From Ascidia mentula (lineage: Eukaryota; Chordata; Ascidiacea; Phlebobranchia; Ascidiidae): a stretch of DNA of 64,000 nt. The translations under genes were made by a program, and so were the position numbers. The stretch is from NCBI GenBank assembly GCA_947561715.1, contig OX387203.1, positions 4,402,001 through 4,466,000 of the forward strand. Direction: 5' to 3'. The notes under the pieces were generated by a model, which was not told the origin of the DNA, ran no database searches, and worked only from the letters and a program-made list of their open reading frames with translations. Of this stretch, positions 57,629 to 64,000 are shown piece after piece. The number at the start of each line of letters is the position of its first letter. The stretch's first letter is position 1.

Positions 57629-58586
57629 TGAATATAAGGTAAGTAGACGTTTCGTGACGTATGAAGTTTTTTTTATTTTTCCATATGTTGAAAGAAAAAC
57701 AAGCGCACCAGTTACTTACACAGACACGCAACACTATGATAAAACACACATTTCACCAAACCACAGCGTTTCCTAAAATGTATGAAAAAAACAAGTCAAA
57801 TTGTAATGCATTTTAAGGCAACATGTGAACTAAATTACAAATTCAAACCGATTAAAAAACAACATGAAAATATTCGATATATGAATGCGCTAATTCCTCT
57901 GGACAGGTGTTTTCAATAAAATATTTGAAGGCGGCATACAGAAAAACCTTTTGCAAACACTTTTGCAAGAGCCACGAGCTGGATTACGTAATATGCAAGC
58001 AGGGTCTTGACGTGAGCTGCGATTCATCATCTTTGTGCCGTAACTTCCTTGTTCAGGACAGGAACAATAACTTGTAGATAGGTAAACGATCAGAGGAAAA
58101 TTTTATCTTTTAAAGGTTCGGGGAACAGGTATTACAAGCATGAAAACAAAATATGGCATACGTAAAGGTAATTGCTGTGCCGTAAGATGAAGAACATATT
58201 TGCTTTGTATTGTTCCAGTGCCTATTACGTTTTAACGACCATATGACATGATGTCATTTCCCCAAATGGATTTGGAGTTTATGTCTACGTTAGCTGCATG
58301 GAATGGCAGTTGTGAGGTCTTTAGCTATAGGTTATAGCAGCTTTCAAAAGCATTCATGAATAAGTGAGGAATAAAGCAAAGATTATGTCAGAAAATTAAA
58401 ATGCAGTGCTTTCATTATTCAGTTTCGCGTCAGTCGCCACGGTTTAAACTTAGGGTCTGGTTGTTCTTTTGCTCACATTATCGCCATTATCGCGCGGTCT
58501 AGTTTTTTTGACACATTAGGGCATTTTACGAGTGTCTGCTGAAAGTGTGAAGAAAAATCATTGACGACATTGCAGCGAATGCAACA
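57629..58586. repeat. Upstream half of unit C, before the divergent 7TM gene
   Basis: Starts AAGGTAAGTAGACGTTTCGT and follows units A and B up to about 58322 (GGAATGGCAGTTGTGAG), where homology stops. The remaining 260 bases to the start codon at 58587 are unique in the window and may hold the promoter of the divergent gene. Confidence 0.75.
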
Positions 58587-59516
58587 ATGCAGAACATCAC
58601 CTTTGTCAATCGCCTCCAATATCCCTTGTGGATTGCTGCAACTTCGGTGAACATTGCGTCGTTCTGTTTACTCACATGGTTAATAGTGGGAATTGTGGTG
58701 TATGGGAGACGCAACGACAAGTTCAAGCACCTGAAGTCTTCTGACGCTCTTAAGAAACATGGTGCCATTGTTTATCTATCCTCATTGGTGGCAGTTGCAC
58801 ATTGCTACACTGTTCTAATGATAAACGTGGCGTATTACAACGCCGGCTTTGGAACTAATAATTCCCGAGGTTGTGAAATTATTATGGACACAGTTGTGCC
58901 ATTCTACAAACTCTCAGCGTTTCTCATATTGATGTATTATTGGTTACGTCAGCGGGCTCTCTATAGACACCAAGTGATGGCAGATTTGGCACAGAAAAAG
59001 CGAGTCACCATTCTAAACTGGGCAACACTTGCTTTTATGATTTTTGGTTTCGGTTTGGAGACTTTGGCCTTTGTCATACCAAAGCAGGCTACGATTACGC
59101 CATACGGTTGTGGAACTTTGCCGGATCTTACAATCTGGCCGCTGTACCTGGGCATCGTGGTGTTCCTTACAAGCCAAATTTTCCTTTTTTTCCTTTTTAT
59201 CTATCCACTTAGACAACACTCGAAGAGGCAGGAAGCAAACCGAAGAAACATGAACGTCATTTTCCGACGCAACGCCGTTCTGATTGGTCTAAACATAGTT
59301 TCCTCAGTAATTTCACTTGCATTTCCAGTTGCGATCCCCTTTGGGCATTCCATTCACGGGCCTGAAATGTGGTTTGAAATCAATTTGATGTTTCTTGCGT
59401 TTTGCATCGTGCTTTCCTTCAAAGAGTGGCGAAGGGTGTTGTGGCCTTGTGGCCAAACGCCGTTCCATAAAAATAAGCTTATTTCAACAAATGCTACTGC
59501 CACAAGCAACCTCTGA
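58587..59516 (+). CDS. Divergent seven-transmembrane receptor-like protein of the same cluster
   Basis: An intronless frame of 309 codons. It shares the cluster pattern with copies A-C but is strongly diverged: GCEI before TM3, WLRQRALYRH after TM3 (others FRQRSLYQH), YGC in the second outer loop, IYPLR after TM5, and the TM7 block WFEINLMFLAFCIVLSFKEW. Seven hydrophobic segments can be traced, and the N-terminus carries the sequon NIT. The C-terminal tail is short and lacks the Ser/Thr-rich ending of A and B. It lies inside unit C, between sequences that are contiguous or separated only by a hairpin element in units A and B. Either it is an ancient partner lost from A and B, or it was inserted there. 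Family unrecognised; ligand unknown. Confidence 0.8.
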   Translation: MQNITFVNRLQYPLWIAATSVNIASFCLLTWLIVGIVVYGRRNDKFKHLKSSDALKKHGAIVYLSSLVAVAHCYTVLMINVAYYNAGFGTNNSRGCEIIMDTVVPFYKLSAFLILMYYWLRQRALYRHQVMADLAQKKRVTILNWATLAFMIFGFGLETLAFVIPKQATITPYGCGTLPDLTIWPLYLGIVVFLTSQIFLFFLFIYPLRQHSKRQEANRRNMNVIFRRNAVLIGLNIVSSVISLAFPVAIPFGHSIHGPEMWFEINLMFLAFCIVLSFKEWRRVLWPCGQTPFHKNKLISTNATATSNL

Positions 59517-60404
59517 AATTATTTTTGGCATGTTTTGTGATGTGAAATATGTGGTAAGTTTTGATTTGCTTCGGCTATGTTTAAATTTTTTTGTTAAAAA
59601 ACATGTTTCAAAGCAATTTTGCATTGACTCTGTTGAATTACCGAATTGTTCATTCTTCTGGTGAATATACAACAAATATACACCTTTGGCATAAAACGAT
59701 TTTTCGTCGTTTCGTCTTTAAGAACGATGGTCAAAACATATTTTCAATTTTCCTTAAAATGCGTGTCTAATGATACACAGTCCAAAATGTATTTATCTAA
59801 TTCAGTTGCGACTAAAACAATCAGCATTAACAAACCCGTACTTAAAACTTCTCCAAGATGTAGGCAATGGCTTACTGCAAACTGCCCTTGGAGTTTTCGT
59901 ACATATATACAATATTTTTTTTAACAAACGTTCTGGTATATTTATAATTGGTGCATCGAAAGTGTAGTTAATATATCCAAGAGAGTCATGTATGTTGCTC
60001 CGTCCAAAACAATGAATTTATCAAATGACGTTGGATATTGTGCGCGCCAATTTCAGTTCCCATTGTGGCATATTGATGAGGAAGTGGAAGCAAAGATGGT
60101 CGATGCATTGTGTATCCGAGCACAGAGTTTCTGGCGAGTAATTTTAGTTTTGAAAGTTCAGCGTCACAGCCGGAATATTGCGGTGACTGGACAAACTAAA
60201 GAAACTGCGTTTTAATCAGCATATGTTGAAAGTCGTTTAAGTAGATTAATGGAAACACAAGTATCAGAGTTATCAGCAAAACATTGGGATTTTTGATGAA
60301 ACATATAAGACTTACCACAGGGTATCTATAAGATTAAACACAGAATTTGATAGTTTTGCAGAATACCTCCGTTACACATTACGTCAAAATTTGAATAGGC
60401 CAAC
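59517..60404. repeat. Second part of unit C upstream region
   Basis: From about 59655 homology to units A and B resumes, starting inside the right arm of the unit A hairpin element (GAATATACAACAAATATACACC). It continues through the conserved upstream block to the gene at 60405. The first 140 bases are the 3' region of the divergent 7TM gene. Confidence 0.75.
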
Positions 60405-61304
60405 ATGGCACACAACACAACTGGAAATGTGACAAGCAGATTTAACCAACCATTGTGGTTTGTGGGCGAAGCATTCAACTTTGTCGCCTTTCTAGCCGTT
60501 ACCTGGCTGGGTGTGAGTCTCTTCACCTATGGTATTCGCACAGGGAAATGGAAGCGTGAGAATGTGAGCAATGTTCTGCACGTGAACGCAGGTGGTGTTT
60601 ACACAACAGCTGTCCTTGCTGTCATGTTCAGCTACATACGTCTAATTGGTGATCAGTTGCTTTTTAACGTTGGATATCCCGGAAGCCTACCTGGATTGTG
60701 TGAAATTGCTTCTCATATATCAAGCACAGGGTACGCCTTAACAGTCATGGCAGTGTACGTGTTCATGTGGTTTAGACAACGCTCGCTTTATCAGCATCCG
60801 TCTATGAGCTCCATTAACACACCCTGGGTCCCGTATGTTAACTTTGGCACTTTGGTTTTCATCTTTGTCGGAGGATTTTCGGCTTTGCTTGCCTACACAA
60901 TACCCAGCCGTTACAAAGGTTCGAAATTTGGATGCCATGCGCTTGCGAAAACCAAAAAGGAAGTTGGACTTTACGTAGCCAGTGTTGTGATTGTGGTGGG
61001 CCAGATTTTGCTTCTATTTTTGTTCACTTACCCCTTTCGCTCAAACCTCCTAGGAAGTAACGCAGAAAGAATTAAAAAACTTCTTCTCCGCTCGGTGATA
61101 ACTGCGGGAATAAGCGTGGCCAGTGATTTTCTTACAATGGCATTGTTTGTTTTTGTTTTGCCTCAAGATGGCACCAGCCCGCTTCCGATATTGATGTACG
61201 AGACAAACATGATGGTAAATCTAGTAAGCGTTCTACTATCATTTGAGTCATGGCCTAAGATTTTGTCGAGCTGCATATGCAAGGAACCTGACGTGACTGA
61301 GTGA
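60405..61304 (+). CDS. Seven-transmembrane receptor-like protein, cluster copy C (short tail)
   Basis: An intronless frame of 299 codons, close to copies A and B but with more changes (for example GVSLFTYG, KRENVSN, SLPGLCEIASHISSTGYALT, PSRYKGSKFGCHALAK). All seven hydrophobic segments and the two putative disulphide cysteines remain. The frame ends at TGA where A and B read TCA, so the last 19 residues, the Ser/Thr-rich tail, are missing. The DNA past the stop still resembles the lost tail. The truncation may alter desensitisation or trafficking if this is a receptor, or mark early decay. Confidence 0.8.
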   Translation: MAHNTTGNVTSRFNQPLWFVGEAFNFVAFLAVTWLGVSLFTYGIRTGKWKRENVSNVLHVNAGGVYTTAVLAVMFSYIRLIGDQLLFNVGYPGSLPGLCEIASHISSTGYALTVMAVYVFMWFRQRSLYQHPSMSSINTPWVPYVNFGTLVFIFVGGFSALLAYTIPSRYKGSKFGCHALAKTKKEVGLYVASVVIVVGQILLLFLFTYPFRSNLLGSNAERIKKLLLRSVITAGISVASDFLTMALFVFVLPQDGTSPLPILMYETNMMVNLVSVLLSFESWPKILSSCICKEPDVTE

Positions 61305-61359
61305 GAATCACAAGCTACATGATCTTTTACAGGGGAAGAGAACACACAAGTTATTTTGT

Positions 61360-63793
61360 AAATAGAGAATAGATTTCAAACAGATGTAAATTGCACAAAA
61401 AAGTAAAACTGCATGCTTGTTTTGTTTCGCTTGTCTGAATTTTAAGAGTTCTTCGAGTCCATTTAAGTGATTTTGTATTGTTTTTTAATGAAAGGATTGT
61501 ATTTTTCTGTTGTTTCGACTGCGGGAACGACTATCATTGTATAGTATTTCAATATGTATGCCTGCGATGGCCAAAACAAATTTTCAGGTTTCATGAAATT
61601 TGTATCAAAAAAACGCAGTGTAAAATGTATTTTTCTAGTTGAATTGCATGTAAAACAATCACCAACCAATCGTACTTAAACTCACGCAAAATATAAAGGT
61701 TTGCTGCAAATTGCCCTTTGTGTTGTCTTGCATGTATACAAATTTAGATTTTTTAAATTGCAAACTTTACAACAAACGTTCTGATTTATTGATGGTTGGC
61801 GCATCGCAAGTGAATTAAATATGTACTAGAGCCTCGGATGCAATAAAACACGAGAATCACTGTTTCAAATGACAATTCATACCAGGGTTATATTTGGTTG
61901 CCCCCTTTCAAAACAATGGATAATGGTTACCTGTTTAAATCACGTTTGATATTGGATGTATATTTTCGTTTCCATTGGTGACAGGCCACGTTCGTACAAT
62001 CATGTCAGTGTACGTATTCATGTGCTTTAGACAACGCTCGCTTTACCAGCATCCGTCTATGTGCTGTTTTTTGCAAACCAAGCCACTCTGCCGTACAATA
62101 CTTCAATGTATGGGTGCTGAAATTCCATTTGATCCAGTTCCTAATTTTTTTCCTAGCCAGCAAAGTAACAGGGAATAGTTTAAAAATGGTACTGCGTTCA
62201 GTATAAGTACTATAACTTCCAAAATTGATTCCTATAGTGTTGGAGAGTAGTCAACACGTAAGTTTTGTGGTATTCTGGTGTCTATTTATTTGTAACAAAA
62301 ACACTGCCAAGTCTGTTTTCTGAGAGTTGCCATTTTGCAATAATTCTTTAATCGATTTTTACTCTAAGCTCAAACATGAACACGGGGTTTGGGTAAAAAA
62401 CTGAGGTACCCAGTTAATGACAATAAACAAATCTAAACTGCGTAATTAATTTTAACAGATGAGCATTTAGATGCAATATAAGGCACATGAAAGGGGGAAA
62501 ATGTGTTTTTGATGCCTAACCGGAAGACTGGTAAACTGAAATTATATAAGCAAGTATTTTCCTTTGCGTTGTATGCAGCCTACTTATACGGTTAGTTTTA
62601 AATTACAATTCGGTTTCACATCCTTGATATCAAAACTTCGCTTATCCTACCAAGCTTCAAACAGCTTAAAAAGCTTACAGTTTCTTTTGTGTTTTCATTC
62701 ATTTGCATATTTTGCTTTCAGTAGTCTACTTCAGTTTTACTTTGAACTGTGAAATAAATTTTTCTGAACAGATCTTCAAATATAATCGTTTTCCTCATTC
62801 AAGCACACAACAATATATGTTTTGATGAGACAATCAAACGGCTTCATTTTATCTAACTGGTGATAATTTTTTTTTCTAAACAAGTTCAGTTACTGACGCA
62901 TACGTTTCAATTCAAACTATGTATGCATTTCTGACCAAAGTTGTCTCAACCTGTCTGCAAGATGCAATTATGCGTAACAGTGAAAAATCTGCCTATAGAC
63001 AACGTTACGCAAGTTGGCCCGTTTTGTTCTGTCCCAAACAACACCCATAAAAAAACATCAAGATTCCATGCAATAACGTCACGCATACATGAAATCAACG
63101 TAGAAACGCAGCTACTAATACTATACCAATAAAAATAATGAATCCACTGATTCTTAGAATAAACAGCCCGAGCTACCGAAGCGTCCGAATATGAAATTTA
63201 TCAAGGGAGTTTGAACTTTTTTCTTCATGCTAACCTTTAGCATATAGTGTTACAACAAATCCAAGCGTTACATTTTTAACATGCATTCTTCCGTCTACTT
63301 TCATTTCAATATTTTATTAAACCTGGTCGAACAGAATAGGTAGAGAACTGTCACAAATACTAAAATCCAGAGCCACTTTACTGGAGATTCCTATATTCTA
63401 TGGACACAATATATCTGCACTCAACATAAAATCTATTTCCACGATATGCTATCATTTGCATATGCACTACATGCCAACGTCAGATGAGAAATGTATTGAT
63501 AATCGTATATTTGACGGGGATAAGTGATCTAAAGCAGAATGTTTTAAACGCGCGAACTGTGGCAAATAACGGTTTAAGGTGAATAGTTGAAGAAACTTGT
63601 TTAGATACCGTATTACGTTAACGATACAGAGAGATTAGAGGAATTTGTGAGTAAATCCAAGGACTGTATCTTCTCAACAGTTTTGTATTTAATATAGGCC
63701 AGAGATTTCATTTAAGATGAGTTTTGAATGTACGAAACAAAACAAGCATTCATTTTTTCTTTTCTGTACATGTTACCTACATGTTGAATATGT
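61360..63793. repeat. 2.2-kb tail of unit C, duplicate of 55225-57622
   Basis: Collinear with the tail of unit B, with scattered substitutions and small indels, including a 7TM fragment at about 61996-62066 (IMSVYVFMCFRQRSLYQHPS). It stops at about 63793, where the inverted copy begins. No intact gene. Confidence 0.78.
61996..62066 (+). pseudogene. Fragment of a 7TM cluster gene, second copy
   Basis: Same TM3-end fragment as at 55866, here keeping the RQRSLYQHPS sequence of the intact genes where the other copy has mutated to RQCLLYQHPS. Not translatable as a full protein. Confidence 0.75.
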
Positions 63794-63862
63794 TTGAAAG
63801 ATATTTTCCATTTACAAAATAATACGTGTGTTCTCCTTTCTTGTGAAAGATCTTGTGGCTCG

Positions 63863-64000
63863 TCATTCCGACTCAGTCCCGTCAGGTTGTCTGCATTTGC
63901 AACTTGACAAAATCTCAGGACATGATTCAAAGGACAGCAGAACGCTTGCTATATTTACCATCATGTTGGACTCGTACACCAATGCCAAAAGCAGAATACT
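63863..64000 (-). CDS. Inverted fifth copy of the 7TM gene, C-terminal part (cut by window edge)
   Basis: The minus strand from base 64000 reads in frame through ALVYESNMMVNIASVLLSFE, then SCPEILSSCKCRQPDGTESE, to TGA at 63863-63865. This aligns without gaps to the TM7 and tail start of copies A-C. The following minus-strand DNA to about 63794 matches the 3' end of the other copies, including the lost tail. It is the only copy in reverse orientation and extends beyond the window. Its stop truncates the tail 15 residues early compared with A and B. Several residues (Cys for Trp in the ExWP block, Lys for Ile in SCICK) are changed, so it may be a separate functional member or a decaying one. 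Confidence 0.75.
   Translation of the reverse strand, partial: SILLLALVYESNMMVNIASVLLSFESCPEILSSCKCRQPDGTESE

Overview
The window is animal nuclear DNA, most likely from a non-vertebrate chordate and best fitting an ascidian tunicate (Ciona-like). Genes are short and AT-rich with many small GT-AG introns. A SHARK kinase (SH2-ankyrin-SH2-tyrosine kinase), a family known from cnidarians and insects and to my knowledge absent from vertebrates, lies near an intelectin, a lectin family found in chordates. There is no sign of prokaryotic or viral organisation, and no CRISPR, rRNA operon or complete tRNA gene was seen. The species call is inference.

Layout. 1-184: last exon of an unidentified + strand gene. 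1260-3730 (-): WDR74 (ribosome biogenesis WD protein, intronless) followed closely by GOT1B (Golgi transport, five exons), a possible two-gene operon. 3731-7136: repeats and intergenic DNA. 7137-19959 (+): 17-exon SHARK kinase whose introns carry a complete 1.03-kb non-autonomous hAT transposon and two hairpin (foldback) elements. 19960-24300: degenerate repeats. 24301-25391 (-): intelectin with altered sugar-site positions. 25392-28633: tRNA-derived SINE-like copies, a small minisatellite and an orphan exon. 28634-29523 (-): cyclophilin with a substituted catalytic arginine. 29524-34973: repeats and a TA-flanked hairpin MITE.

34974-45378 (+): two tandem paralogues of a divergent SLC2 (GLUT-like) sugar transporter. 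The first has gained four extra 42-nt micro-exons in tandem, each encoding one copy of an acidic 14-residue cytoplasmic repeat. An unrecognised three-exon reading frame lies between the two. 46586-48109 (+): intronless ALDH3-type fatty aldehyde dehydrogenase with a C-terminal membrane anchor.

50131-64000: a locally amplified cluster of an unrecognised, intronless seven-transmembrane receptor-like family. It holds three closely related + strand copies (51832, 54268, 60405), one divergent member (58587), two decayed fragments in duplicated 2.2-kb tails, and a fifth copy entering in inverted orientation at the right edge. This cluster and the micro-exon array are the most promising undescribed material.

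Exons were assigned by eye from open frames, GT/AG sites, phase continuity and remembered family sequences. Spliced lengths of all multi-exon models are multiples of three, which supports the boundaries. Nothing was searched against a database.
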